Part shown: in pieces, positions 34,396-47,249 of the stretch
How the letters are laid out: every line of letters starts with the position of its first letter
Numbering within the stretch: the stretch's first letter is position 1
NCBI GenBank assembly: GCA_039707655.1
Contig: CM077676.1
Location: forward strand, 82,981,895-83,045,894
Direction: 5' to 3'
DNA: 64,000 bases
DNA from: Elymus sibiricus
Taxonomy: Eukaryota; Streptophyta; Magnoliopsida; Poales; Poaceae
Translations under genes and position numbers: made by a program
Notes under the pieces: model-generated
What the model was told of the DNA's origin: nothing
Seen by the model: only the letters and a program-made list of their open reading frames with translations
Database searches by the model: none

Positions 34396-37300
34396 TCATC
34401 TGGGTGTCTCTATACCTACTTCAGATATCTGGGCCCCAGTCGAGAACATGCTCGACGACGGAGGAACGCGAAGCGTTAAAGCTGCAGGCGAGGAGCCAAT
34501 GACCAGACGCTCTGATTTGCCATGCTCAAGCACCAGTTTCTCCCTCCAGGTGCTTCGCAAAGCCTTTAGCTTGTCAGCCACTTGGGTCATGGAAGGTCTC
34601 TCGTTCCCCCTGGTGCTCAAGCACATACTTGCCATCTCGGCAACTTCTACCAGCAGCATCTCCATCCCTGTGCTTACTATGCTCGCATCCAGGATGCCAT
34701 CAAGGCTCCCATCCTTCATCGCGAGCAGGAAGGATGACGCGAGGTTTTTGGGTTCCTTGGGGCCATCGTGGTAGATGGCTGTTTTCCCCGTGATCAGTTC
34801 CAACAGCACAACACCAAAGCTGTAAACGTCGCTCTTCTCTGTTAGCTTCCGCTCCTGCAGGTACTCAGGGTCCAAGTAACCCATGGTGCCCTGCACCAAT
34901 GTCATGAACTGAACCTCATCCTTGGGGAGCATCCTTGACGCCCCAAAGTCGGTCACTTTCGCCATGTAGTTCTCGTCCAAGAGAATGTTCATAGACTTAA
35001 CATCTCCATGTACTATAGGGCGGTTCGTGGACAGATGCAGATATGCTAGTGCTTCAGCGGATTCTTGAGCGATCCTGAGATGGGTGTCCAGAGAGGGAGG
35101 TGGACTCCCATAGTTCCGATGGATGAACTGAAAGAGAGTGCCGTTCGGGATGAATTCATAAACCAACATTGGAACTTCCACCTCTAAGCAACACCCTAGA
35201 AGCCTGACCACATTCCGGTGGTTGGTCTGTGAAAGTATAATAATCTCCTGCACAAATTCGTCAGTTTCGGCAACGTTCATGATCTTTGAGCGCTTCACGG
35301 CTACTTCCCTGTTATCCTTAAGAATGCCCTTGTAAACAGTGCCATGACCCCCCTTGCCCACTTCTCTGCTCTTGTCAAAATCGTTTGTAGTCTTCTTCAG
35401 ATCTTCCTGCGTGAATATCTTCAATGTATCGACCTGTTTTGACATAATTTGATGGTACAATATCTGACCACCATTCTGATCAAAGAATCTTTCCTTCTCT
35501 TTCGCCAGCTTCCTTTTCTGATAATCAGCCCGTAGAGCAAACATGCAAACCATGAGGAACACGACACCAGCGGATGTGCCTGAAAATCATGACGGTTCCA
35601 TCAGTTCAACTAGTGGCATTGCCCACATTTGGCTAACAAGTAGTTGCACATATTGTGCCATCTCACGATTGCTTTACTACATGACATCTGTACAAACTGT
35701 ACTCTACTCGGACTTACATGACTGGCATAAAGAAGTACAATAAGGCTTTCTGTTTTTATCAAGCAATGTGTGAACAATTGGTGTGCAAAATATTTTGATT
35801 GCTTATAACCCATACCTAAGGCCACCTTCAGAGCTTTGTTTGGGTCAGCTCGAACGCAGGGTATGCTCTTTGGATCATCACTCCTGAATCCTGATGGGCA
35901 TGAACAGGTGTAGCTCCCATCGATGTTTCTACAATTACCTTTGCAAGGATACAAAGACTGGTTTGGAGGTTCGCACTCATTGATGTCTGTCATTTCAAGG
36001 AAGTGAGGAGAACGTCAACATGAATATCACATTCCAAGAGCAATAAAGTTGATATAGAGGAGAAATTCCCCGCAAAAAGAATGGACATAAAGAAGAAATA
36101 ATAGGTTGATTTTGCGAGATGCATGTGCATACCTCGGCACCCTCCTTGTAGGTAAGGATTGCCCACATAACCTTGAGAGCAGTTGCAGCGGTAACCAGGG
36201 CCATTGGACACATTAATGCATTGGCTGTTCATGGCTTGACAGGCATACTGTGACCCCATCTTGGTGGCTTCCGAACAACTTCCATTACCAACAACCCAAT
36301 CAAGTACCAAAGGAAACCCCTCAGTATATTTACTTCTTAAATTTGTAGAGCTGACATATGAACGATCAAATTTGAACGAGTCCACCTCAGCGATGAATGA
36401 GTAGCTGCATGGGCTAAAAGACTGGATGGTAGCATTGTATATAGGTGGAATTGGTGCAGATGTTGTCTTGAAGGAGCTGATGTTTCCTGGAAAGGGGGTC
36501 TGGCAGCAACCCATGCCAGCGCACTCTGTGCTATCATCGACGCTACTTGCGTCAGTGCAGAATGAAAAGCATGAGTTGACAATGGGTAACTCAAGCTGGT
36601 TCTTGCCCTTGGTCAAACCTACGATCATTCCAAGCATACTACACCCGATTGATATCAACTGGTTCTTGGTGTTGGAAACCTTATGAAAAGGATCAAGACT
36701 TAAGCCAACCATACTGGTGCTATTGGTGCCGTTGGTGTAGTTGCATTGCGATGCTATCTTTGGGTTCTGAACACGAACCTCACCAAAGGTAAGATTGATG
36801 TCTAGTACCCTAACTCCGGTTGAGGCCAGATATGCCCTGCTCTCATGGCATGTAACATTAAAGGGTTCTTGGAAGCAGCCCTTTCCAGTGCCGAACGGGT
36901 ACGGGATGCTGACGTTACCACACTTGTCTGGGCAGCCAGGCCGTGCCATGTTGATGCTCTCAGAAGACCCAGACCCATAAACGGTGGCACTATGCTGCAG
37001 GATTAGCGTGACAGCGACAAGTAGTAAGAGCTTCTGACCTGGAGGAAACGACGGAAACCTGTATCATGTACATACCAATCTATCTGGGCCATATGCATGT
37101 TACAGTAGTTTATTGTTTTAGCAAAAAATGTTATAGTAGGAAACGACGGAGACATGTATCATGTACATACCGATCTATCATTGATATCGGTCATTTGTCT
37201 CCACAAAATAGAAAATGCCAAATACGACATATTAGACTATTAGTAGATGACAAACCAATGCAAACACCATTTAGGAAAAATCCCTTAAAACTGCCATCAC

Positions 37301-40300
37301 ATAGGGAATATATCGGTAGTTAGTTAAGAGTTTGATCCCACTATTACAAACATTTTGATCCAACAATATCTGAATCAGATGATGAAACTGAGATTAATGC
37401 CCGTCTTATAAAATAGAACATAAACTCTGTATGTGTCGCTTAGTTATTCTCAAATTTCAAGTCCTTTGCCATCAGACAAGAATTTAGGTTCAAATCTGAG
37501 TTAGACATAAAGAAAAAGAAAATGATGAATTATGCATCTATGTTGCGGAGTATACCAAAAAATAGTCACTACTAAAGTGTACACTCCAGACTCCATGTTT
37601 CTTTCTGTTCTCATTCTATAAATTGCAGGAAAAGCACTATCTCCAATCCAGAATAACATTAATTAAGTAGCGTGTTTCAGTTTGCATATATTTGTCATAT
37701 CGGGTTTTTATATTCAACTTTTCGGACGAAATATCTCTATTAATTGCTTATTAGCATTTAGCAGTGATGTTTCAAACTTAAGTACACAATCAATAGGGAA
37801 AAGATATATTTTGAAAACAAAAACATTAGTAACATCCTTTGCTGCTCTGTATGTAAAGCTAAAATGGCAAGTTGGGTATGTAAAGCTAAAATAAAATGGC
37901 AAACATATCATTTTTACTGATTTATATTTGACGTTCTTCCTGTAGTCCGAGCAGCACATTTCATATTCTCGTTCTACATTACATTTTGAAACAAAGAATT
38001 TTGAGAAATAACCTTCTGCATAACTGAATAACACTGTAATTAATCCCTGCTTGCCACCAAAAACAGCATATTTCTACATGCCGCTACGTGGTGATTGATT
38101 CCTCACGATGCATTACTCTGGATTCTGGAATCTCCATCTCAGCTCAACCATCACTCTAAGCTGCGACGATTTCTACTGTTCTTCTCCCACTCCTAGCATC
38201 TCCAAAGGCCTGGAGTCTGCAACACATCAGCGACACAAGACAGATTCACCAGGTTCCCCGGCCGTACCTTACGGGGGCTGGTAGCCCTGAGCGCAGAACG
38301 GCGGGGCGGCGTAACATGGCCGGGGATACGAATCCGGCGTAGGCGGTGCCCACCGGTAGTGCCGGATACTCGGACCCCACGTGGCGGCGACGGCGGCAAC
38401 TGGAGGAACCAGACCGCCGGCCGTGGGGACCGGACAGAGGCGGACGAGCACCCGGAGGTGCCGCACTGGCTGGTGGTGCGCCAGGCAGAGTTCCATCGGC
38501 GTCAGGGATCTCGCCGGACACGGTCGCGCAGGGCGGCGGGGCGTGGGGTTCGCTCCCCAGGTCCGGGCAGTTGGAACGCGGGAGAGAGAAGAAGGGGAGA
38601 CTTGTCTGCAGGGTATATTGGTCATTTCGGCAAAGCTGGCACGTATGAAAGCCATTTTAGAACTGTTTATTCGCAAGTCAAAACCCATGGCATGGATAGA
38701 ATATTTGCGATGATGAAAGCAAATTATTAAAATTTATCGAGATTAGGATTGCTCACCACGTACGTATACCACGTGGTATTAAAATTTAAAACTTGTCATC
38801 AGGTCAAAATGACACCACCGAATAGAAATTCGACCCCTGGCATGTATCTGCGTATACAAGATGGAGAACGTTTTTTCAATACTAGTAATCCCAAGAGACA
38901 TACAAGATACAACGATGGAGAGCTCATATTGATGCCGAAGCTCGAAGTTGCCAACTACGATCAAGGGGAAAGCCACCAAGGAGGAGCCGTCTTCTATCGA
39001 CTTTGAGGAAATGCATAGATCTTGAACAAGCCCAATGTGTTATGTGATTCTAAAAGAGTTTGTGCACATGTTTGTTTTTGAGGGGATGAAGTCGTGCTGA
39101 AAATTATCACGCAAGGATATGTAAAAAAAATGCGAACACTGCTACTTCGCGTGAGGGAAGGTGGGGTTTTTCAACAAGTTACCATCAAGCTTTAGAGTAT
39201 GATGGTGCCGCGAAATAGGTGAATGTTCCATGTAAACTTGAAAATTTGTGCATCCTGAATTCTTGGTTGCTTTCATATGGCAATAACAACCTTTCGCCAT
39301 GCAGCAACAACTTCCCATAAATAACATCAACAAATGAAGAATATCTTACATGTTCTAATTCCATATACTAAATGGAAACTGCTACTCCGTAAAATAAACT
39401 CATGGAGTGTGTTCACTGAGAAAAGAGCAACCAAAAAGCAAAAAAAACTACATCCAACTGCAAGGGGCCAACTGTTAGAATAAATCCGAGGTATGAGGTC
39501 GATCCACCGAAGAACAAGCAATCACAGCATGATAACGACACCGAGATTTGTTAACGAGGTTCGGCGAACTCGCCTACTCCCCGGGGCAATGACTACGGGC
39601 GCTCCTCCCCGAGATACCGCAACACCGGCCACCCGGGCGCCGGCACAAGCCGCCGGCTCCCCCTTGCGAGCCTGTCGCTATCTAGTCGTCATAGGTTACA
39701 ACGTGGGGTGCCTCCTCATATATAAGAGGCCAAGGGTACAACGTGTCCGACTCCGACACTACACGTATCCTACCCACAATACAACACCAAGTCCAAACGT
39801 AACCCAACTCGTACACAATATTCGACACAACTCTAACAAACTCCACCTTGGCGAATATTCTCCACCACCTTGAATTTGTCCATGCGTCAAACTTCCATGT
39901 ACTCCGGACTTGTGTTGTCTTCTTCGTAGCTTACCGGGAGCTACTCGACGAGTCTGCCCCAGACCCGCCGCCACCGTGGGACCCCGCTGCTACTCCCACA
40001 ACTCCAGTCTCCGTGACTCCACCTGCAATAGTGCTCCCTTGCAACTTGTAAAGATGCGAAGCCGTCCTCGCTCCAATCATCACGGTCACCTCATCCTCCA
40101 TGATTTTCATGGTCCTCCTATCCCGATCACAACGGAATACCATACCACTATCATGGAGAACTCCAAGCGAAATTAGATTCCTCCTTAGCCCCGGCACATG
40201 CCTGACTCCCCGAAGCATCCGCTCAACTCCGTCAAACATCTTGATTTTGATGTCACCTACTCCATCAACACGATAACCAGTGTCATCGCCCATGTAGGCT

Positions 40301-42310
40301 AAACCAAACTCACCAGACTTATACGAAGAGAACCACTCCCTGTTGGGTGTCGCATGAAAAGAGCAAGCTGAATCCAACATCCACGCTTCACCTTTGGTTG
40401 ACCGCTTGTCTGATACTACGAGGACATCACTACTGCTGTCCGAGTCATTACCATGAGTTGCCACATTAGCACTTGTCCCACCATTGAGATCTGGACAGTC
40501 CTTTCTCATATGTCCCCACTGCTTACACTTGTGACACTGTATTTTCTTTTTCTTTTTCTTGTTCTTCCCTGCCTCATATCCCTTCCGCCACTCTTCACCC
40601 TTGACTAGCAAACCTTCACCATGAGAGACTTCCACCGCGTTCTTCTTTCTCATATGATAAGATAGCAATGCCGCAGTAATATCCTCATTCTTGACGGTCT
40701 CCTTGCCGTGTGTCAAAGTAGTGATCAAATGGTCATAGGACGATGGCAATGAACAAAGAAGCAGAATTGCCCTATCCTCGTCGTCAACCATCGCACCCAA
40801 GCGTGCTAGATCCGTCACGACTTGATTAAAGGCGTTCATATACTCCACAAGATCCGACCCCTCCTGCATCTTCATCCCATACAACTTTTGCTTCAGATAC
40901 ACCTTGGTCGTCGCAGTCTTGGACATAAACTGACTTTCCAGCTTCTCCCAGATTTTCTTCGGCGAATTCTCATCCATCACATGATAAATAACCTGGTCCG
41001 ACAGACACAGCCGTATAGTTCCGGCTGCCCTCAACTGTAACTCCTCCCAGTCCTCAGCCTCCATCTTAGCTGGCTTGGCTTCCTGCAACAACGCCTTCAA
41101 GCATCCCTGTTGTGCCAACAAATCTTTCACCCTTGTCTGCCATAACCCAAAGCTTCCAGTCCCGTTGAACTTCTCCACCTCAAACCTGGTACCCGATGGC
41201 GCCATGGTTCTTTGTACGGCTGACTCTGCGAAAAATTACCCAAACTATCACCACGACACCGTAGTACACGGACACCTCCGTGCACAATTCCTGGTCTTCA
41301 CGTGATGAGCAGCTCCCTTGGTGCTAATTCCGATGCTAATGCTATTTGCTTTGCCAAAGCCTCCGCTCCTTCCTGATGGATGCGTACCACGCGATGATTT
41401 TTTGTTCTGCCGATTCGATCTGCTGTGCCTTGTCTCTCGTACCTTGCCGGCTGCCTGCTTTTGTACTGTGCGTGCACCAGCAGTTCGACTCGGAGACGAG
41501 TTCTCTCGGGACTCTGTCCCGTTTTGCTTCCAAAACAAACTCGGTTTGCTCCTGCGTATGCGACTGATTTGCCGCCTGGCCCGTACGTTCCTCGGACGCC
41601 TGCAGCCGTGCGTCTTGCGCCACCTGGGCTGCTGCCCACGCGGGGATTCACAGCGCCCGTCGATCGAACGATCGACTTCCAGCCTGCCTGCCTGCCCGCC
41701 CTTGCACGACGCGCCGCCGCTGCTTGTACGCTCGCCCGATCTGTATCCAAGATCGCCGCACGTCTAGCCCGAGCACACGTACCTAACTCTGATCAACAAT
41801 CCATAGCCTCAAAACAACCTAGCTCATGATACCACTTGTTAGAATAAATCCGAGGTATGAGGTCGATCCACCGAAGAACAAGCAATCACAGCATGATAAC
41901 GACACCGAGATTTGTTAACGAGGTTCGGCGAACTCGCCTACTCCCCGGGGCAATGACTACGGGCGCTCCTCCCCGAGATACCGCAACACCGGCCACCCGG
42001 GCGCCGGCACAAGCCGCCGGCTCCCCCTTGCGAGCCTGTCGCTATCTAGTCGTCATAGGTTACAACGTGGGGTGCCTCCTCATATATAAGAGGCCAAGGG
42101 TACAACGTGTCCGACTCCGACACTACACGTATCCTACCCACAATACAACACCAAGTCCAAACGTAACCCAACTCGTACACAATATTCGACACAACTCTAA
42201 CACCAACTCTCTACAGAAAGAAAGGGTTGGAGTGTGTTCTTTACAAAAAGAACTGTTGAACATAAACAGGCCGGAAGGAAATTCTTACCTGGAGGCAGTG
42301 ACCAACCCAT
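34396..42310 (-). CDS. Wall-associated receptor kinase 2 of the cluster (WAK), intact
   Basis: Exons on the - strand are 42310-42289, 37038-36133, 35986-35816 and 35579-34396, 2283 nt or 760 aa. Exon 1 encodes MGWSLPP plus one base and completes the signal peptide with GQKLLLLVAVTLILQ. A stop lies just before exon 2 in that frame, so exon 2 cannot supply its own start with a signal peptide, which is strong support for the distant 22-nt exon. Domains in order are GUB_WAK (CPDKCGNVSIPYPFG), EGF-like, EGF (DINECEPPNQ), membrane span and kinase (GKGGHGTVYKG, VAVKRSK, HGDVKS, VTDFG). It is very similar to the first gene, mostly differing in the ectodomain. Intron 1 is 5.25 kb, of which 2.7 kb is a recent copia-type insertion. 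Confidence 0.85.
38262..38560 (-). promoter_or_regulatory. Conserved GC-rich block in WAK2 intron 1
   Basis: This is the second copy of the GC island described at 25316-25640, with the same gggctacc and GTAAGG end on the - strand and the phrase tattggtcatttc on its far side. Confidence 0.45.
39473..39838 (-). repeat. 3' LTR of the gag-only copia element
   Basis: 366 bp, TG to CA, containing a tatata box-like stretch at about 39717-39722. It reads identical to the other LTR. Confidence 0.95.
39931..41205 (-). CDS. Copia-type gag-protease polyprotein of the non-autonomous LTR element
   Basis: The uninterrupted 424-aa frame starts at MAPSGTRFEVEKFNG. It contains a gag (UBN2-type) region to about residue 200, a Lys run, a CCHC knuckle (CHKCKQWGHMRKDC, about residue 225), and an aspartic-protease-like site (WMLDSACSFH, about residue 275). 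A gag-pre-integrase segment follows (RRNLISLGVL to HLYKLQG), then a Gly/Ser-rich tail and a stop. Autonomous copia polyproteins continue into integrase and reverse transcriptase. Here those are absent, yet the frame is intact, which suggests selection for or very recent loss from a gag-supplying element. The protein would form virus-like particles in the cytoplasm. Confidence 0.9.
   Translation of the reverse strand: MAPSGTRFEVEKFNGTGSFGLWQTRVKDLLAQQGCLKALLQEAKPAKMEAEDWEELQLRAAGTIRLCLSDQVIYHVMDENSPKKIWEKLESQFMSKTATTKVYLKQKLYGMKMQEGSDLVEYMNAFNQVVTDLARLGAMVDDEDRAILLLCSLPSSYDHLITTLTHGKETVKNEDITAALLSYHMRKKNAVEVSHGEGLLVKGEEWRKGYEAGKNKKKKKKIQCHKCKQWGHMRKDCPDLNGGTSANVATHGNDSDSSSDVLVVSDKRSTKGEAWMLDSACSFHATPNREWFSSYKSGEFGLAYMGDDTGYRVDGVGDIKIKMFDGVERMLRGVRHVPGLRRNLISLGVLHDSGMVFRCDRDRRTMKIMEDEVTVMIGARTASHLYKLQGSTIAGGVTETGVVGVAAGSHGGGGSGADSSSSSR
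41837..42202 (-). repeat. 5' LTR of the gag-only copia element
   Basis: 366 bp, TG to CA. The primer-binding site lies just inside it at 41821-41834. The 41206-41820 interval is the element's long 5' untranslated region. Confidence 0.95.
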
Positions 42311-44407
42311 GTATCGTGTAGCCCCTGGGTTTGTTTCGCAACCGTGTATTATGCGACTGTCTAGTTGTTGCAAGGGTTATATATGCGCGTACTTACATAC
42401 GAGGTATATATACACACAAGAAAGATAAACTTGCACTCAAGTCTCCTGGATCATCTTTTTCTGGGTGTGAAACGGAGTACTAATCAAACTGTAGGTGCGT
42501 GGCTTGTTGTTTAATTTGGAGAGGGGGAGGAGGTGGCAGCAAGCAAGCAGTCAATCGCTGCTCGATCTCCATCTGATCTCTAAGCTCAATTCTCAAATGT
42601 CTAGTTTAGTTTATCTCCTTCCTAGAACGAAGACCACGAGCTATTCCCCGGACACGTATGTTTATCTGAAAAATGTGCTGGAATCAAAGTATATGGTTCA
42701 GCATCATTAAATGTGCTAGTTCAAGAGTCGTTGCTCATCTCGGAATGAAACATATGCATCAACATGTATAAAGTATGGAGTGGTTCAACCTCGCGGGATG
42801 AAGCTAGAACAAGTAGGAGGTGCCTTCACCATGTAGCTAGCTAGGACAAGTACTAAGTTTCTTCATGACACGACTAAGACAAAAACTAGACAATGGAGGC
42901 CTTTGTTTCCCAAATTATTTATGCGGATCCAGTCTCTAGGATATAAATGTTACATAAATGAAGGCATTTGTTCAATGCAACACATAAAGATCCAAAATAG
43001 CAAAAGAAAAAATAAATGGTTTCTTCGTTTCAAAATATTCAATAAAAACAGTACTCAGACTAAACAATCTTAAAAACTTCAAATGAAACAATTTTAGACA
43101 ACAACACCGTCTAAAACAGTTTAAACAACATCATGCGGTAGTATGGCATCAGGAACACGCGGTTCGGCCGTGCGAATCAACTCGGCCGAGGTAAAGGGAT
43201 CCTAAAAATAAGACAAAACATAGTTAGTTAACGGAGCGGCGAATTGGTGTCCGGGCGCAGGCACCTAACAGATTGAGAAAAGTATGTCACTTTCTGAAGT
43301 AATGACGGCAACAGCAAACAAGGTTGCTTGTGTTGACTTGCAGCTAAACTGTGCTGAATGAAGGCCCTGCGAGGCTACAACCACAGTGTAACCACTAGCC
43401 ATTAGTCCTTGTGCGGCAGATTAGCAGTCAAAAAACAACTTGATTATAGTAGTAGGCTAGCGCTTCCACTGCTGGAATAGTTGAATGCTAATAAGCGACA
43501 ATTCTTTGGAGTTATATTTCTTTTTATAAATATATGATGGGATGACTATATATATATAGGCTGGCGTATTTAGCTGCTTGCAACAGTGCAGAGAAAGATG
43601 GCATCGAATGAATAATAATCTACTGAACTCAATCAATCTAATTCAGTATGAACAAGACCGTTTATAGATCACTAAAGAATAATGAACAGAAACTGTAAGC
43701 AGGAGGAAGTGGAGCAATGCCACCTGAGATTTATCCTTATTCCAATCTGTGAATTTGTTATTTCAAACTGTGGTGGCAGCACAAATCAGAATACGTTAGC
43801 TCTCCTTCATGCGTTAACTTTATGAGCAGAATAAGAGAAACAAAGTTACTTATTGTTCGCCTGACATAAGAATCAAATATCTCAGCAAAGAATATGAGCA
43901 CAGCAGGACCTACTTTAAAAAATCTAACAGAGATAAGAGTTCACAGAAACGACAGAACCTGAGGCTACGATTCTTAGGATTTTATTCAAAGGCAACACAA
44001 GAATCCCACCTTTGTCACATCAATAAAATCAACTAATGGCCTGCACATACAGCAGGTTCACTGAAGCATTGACTGTAACAGATCTGATACTGCTCAGTAA
44101 ACTGATTTGATCACTGCGGATACATTTTACTCTCAAAATTATAACAAAGCAACTGCCAAAAGGCATGAATAAAAAGCAGCAAGCAACACAAAAATTGATG
44201 AAGGTCAAATATTCCGTAACCAACATAACCAAAACTAGGACATAAATGTTGTAATAACAAATTCCAACTTCTACATAATACTTGGTACCACAAATACAGG
44301 ACAAATACTAATAGTACACTTGAAGCTCCAGGCCTCTAACACGTACACACACACACTCTTGGCAATACTACTCGCATAGTGTAAATGTGTAATAATAACT
44401 GAAACTA
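42311..44407. other. Spacer between WAK2 and WAK3; partial duplicate of 29090-29260
   Basis: Around 42885-43150 the phrases cctttgtttcccaaattattta.gcgga, ccagtctctag, tttcaaaatattca and caacatcatgcgg match the 3' side of the RLP remnant at 29100-29260. The same RLP-flank segment therefore once accompanied both WAK intervals. No gene is recognised. The WAK3 3' flank starts near 44100. Confidence 0.5.
42400..42409 (-). promoter_or_regulatory. Candidate TATA box of WAK2
   Basis: The TATATATACC stretch on the - strand lies about 90 bases before the ATG of the 22-nt exon 1. It is a weaker match of spacing than in the first gene. Confidence 0.45.
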
Positions 44408-47131
44408 TCACCTGGGTGTCTCTATACCTATTCCAGACATGTGGGGCCCAGTTGAGAACGTGCTCAACGACGGAGGATCATGAAGCGACGAAGCTGCAGG
44501 TGAGGAGCACACTACCAGACGCTCTGTTTTGCCATGCTCAAGCACCAATTTCTCCCTCCAGGTACTTCGCAGAGCCTTCAGCTTGTCAGCCACCACGGTC
44601 ATGGAAGGTCTCTCTTCCCCCTTGGCGCTCAAGCACATCCTTGCCAGCTCGGCGACTTCACCCAGCAGCATCTCCATCCCGGCGCATAATATGCTCGCAT
44701 CCAGGATGCCAGCAAGGCTCCCATCCTTCATCGCGAGCAGGAAGGACGATGCAAGGCTCTTGCCTTCCTTGGGGCCATCGTGGTAGATCGCCGTCTTGCC
44801 CGTGATCAGCTCCAGCAGCACAACGCCAAAGCTGTAAACATCGCTCTTCTCCGTGAGTTGCCTCTCCTGCAGGTACTCAGGGTCTAGGTAACCCATGGTG
44901 CCCTGCACCAATGTCATGAACTGAACCTCATCCTTGGGGAGCATCCTTGACGCCCCAAAGTCGGTTACTTTCCCCATGTAGTTGTCGTCCAGGAGAATGT
45001 TCATCGACTTGACATCTCCGTGTACTATGGGGCGGTTCATGGACAGATGCAGATATGATAGTGCTTCAGCGGATTCTTGAGCGACCCTGAGACGGGTGTC
45101 CAGAGAGGGAGGTGGACTCCCATAGTTCTGATGGATGAACTGAAAGAGAGTGCCGTTCGGGATGAATTCATAGACCAGTATGGGGACTTCCACCTCTAAG
45201 CAGCACCCTAGAAGCCTGACCACATTCCGGTGGTTGGTCTGTGAAAGTATAATAATCTCCTGCACAAATTCGTCAGTTTCGGCCATGTTCATGATCTTTG
45301 AGCGTTTCACGGCTACTTCCCTGCTATCCTTAAGAATGCCCTTGTAGACAGTGCCGTGACCCCCCTTGCCCACTTCTCTGTTCTCGTCAAAATCGTTTGT
45401 AGCCTTCTTGAGATCATCCTGCGTGAATATCTTCAATGTATCGACTTGTTTTGACATAATTTGATGGTACAATATCTGACCACCATTCTGATCGAAGAAT
45501 CTTTCCTTCTCTTTTGCCAGCTTCTTTTTCTGATACTCGGCCCGTAGAGCGAAGATACAAACCATGAGGAAGACGATGCTAGCAGATATGCCTGAAAATA
45601 ATGATGGTTAATTACCATCAGTTCAACTAGTGGAATTGCCCACATTTGGCTAAAACAATTGCAACATGTTGTCCCATACACCCCATTTGCTTCGCTAGAT
45701 GGCATGCATACAGACTGTATTGGACTTGCATGACTGTGTAAAAAGTGCAAAAATGCTTTCTGTTTACAATGAAGTAGCGTGTGTGCAGCTAGTGTGCAAA
45801 ATATTTTGATTGCTAACAATCCCTTTACCTAAGATTATCTTCACAGGTTTGTTTCGGTCAGCTCGAACGCAGGGTATGCTCTTTGGATCATCACTTCTGA
45901 ATCCTGATGGGCACAAACAGTTGTAGCTTCCTTCGGTGTTCATGCAATTACCTTTGCAAGGATACAATGACTTGTTTGGAGGTTCACACTCATTGATGTC
46001 TGTCATTTCAAGGAAGTGAGGAGAATGTCGATGTGAATCAACAGAATATTGCATTCCATAAACAAATAAGCTGAAATAAAGGAGAGTATAGGTTGATTCT
46101 GCGAGATACATATACGTACCTTGGCACCCTCCTTGTAGGTAGGGATTGCCCTCATAGCCTTGAGAGCAGTTGCAGCGGTAACCAGGGCCATTGGACACAT
46201 CAATGCATTCACTATTCATGGCTTGACAGGCATACTGTGATCCCATCTTGGTGGCTTCTGAACAGCTTACATTACCAACAACCCAATCAAGTACCAAAGG
46301 AACCCCATCTGTATGCATACTTGCGAAACTTGTAGAGTTAACATAGGAACGATCAAACTTGAACCAGTCCTTCTCAGAAACGAATGAGTAGCTGCAGGGA
46401 CTGAAAGACTGGATGGTAGTGTTGTAAAAAGCAGGTACTGGTAAGGATACGGTGCTGAATGCGCTGACATTTCCTGAAACAGGGGCCTGGCAGCAACCCA
46501 AGCCAGAGCACTCTGTGACATCATCGACACTACTTGGCGGTGGGGTACTCAAGCTGCTTCTTGCTCTTGGTGAGTCCCATAACCATTGCAAGCGTAGCAC
46601 AGCCAATTGATGTCATCTTGTTCTTGGTGTCAGACACCTTATGAAAAGAATCCAGTGTTAAGGGATTCAAACCACTGCTGCTATTTTTGCCGTTCGTGTA
46701 GTTGCATTGCCAATCTATGTGTGGGTTCTGAACACGAACTTCCCCAAGGGTGAGACTGATCTCCAGTAACCTAACTTCGGTTGAGGCCAGATATGCCCCA
46801 GTTTCATTGCATGTGACGTTAAAGGGTTCTCGGAAGCAGCCTTTTCCAGTGCCGAATGGGTACGGAATGCTCACGTTGCCACACTTGTCTTGGCAGCCAG
46901 GCAGTGCCATGCTGATGCTCCCGGAGGTCCCAGACCCATAAGCGATAGTACTATGTTGTACGGCAAGAAGGGTGGCCACAACAAGTAGTAAGAGCTTCTG
47001 ATCTGTAGGCAACAACCAAGACATGTATCATGTACATACCAATCTATATGGGATGGATGTATGTTATAGTAGTAACTCATATGGGTCATTTGTTCCCGCA
47101 ATAATAAAAAATGCCTAACACAGTATGCTAC

Positions 47132-47249
47132 TACTCCCTCCATCCGAAATTACTTGTCGCGGAAATGGATGTATCTAGACGTATTTTTAGTTCTAGATAC
47201 ATCCATTTCTATCCATTTTCGCGACAAGTAATTCAGGACGGAGCAAGTA
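47132..47249. mobile_element. Stowaway MITE in WAK3 intron 1
   Basis: A foldback starts CTCCCTCCATCCGAAATTAC after TA and ends GACGGAGCAAG before TA, with arms gatgtatctag and ctagatacatc. Confidence 0.85.

Larger units (their letters stand above)
39468..42207 (-). mobile_element. Young copia-type LTR retrotransposon, gag-protease only
   Basis: LTRs lie at 39473-39838 and 41837-42202 (366 bp each, identical as far as I can read), begin TGTTAGA and end TCTAACA. The 5-bp target duplication ccaac is at 39468-39472 and 42203-42207. On the - strand the primer-binding site TGGTATCATGAGCT (41834-41821) follows the 5' LTR with a 2-bp gap, and a purine tract (ccaaggtggag) precedes the 3' LTR. The 1998-bp interior holds one ORF and no reverse transcriptase, RNase H or integrase, so movement must have used another element's enzymes. 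It lies in intron 1 of the second WAK gene, in the same orientation. Confidence 0.95.

Noticed and set aside
38749..39006. 85-codon open frame in WAK2 intron 1
   Set aside because: No motif, signal or counterpart in the other WAK introns.
39493..39873. Open frame repeated at 41857-42321
   Set aside because: It lies in the two LTRs and reads identically because the LTRs are identical. It is not a gene.
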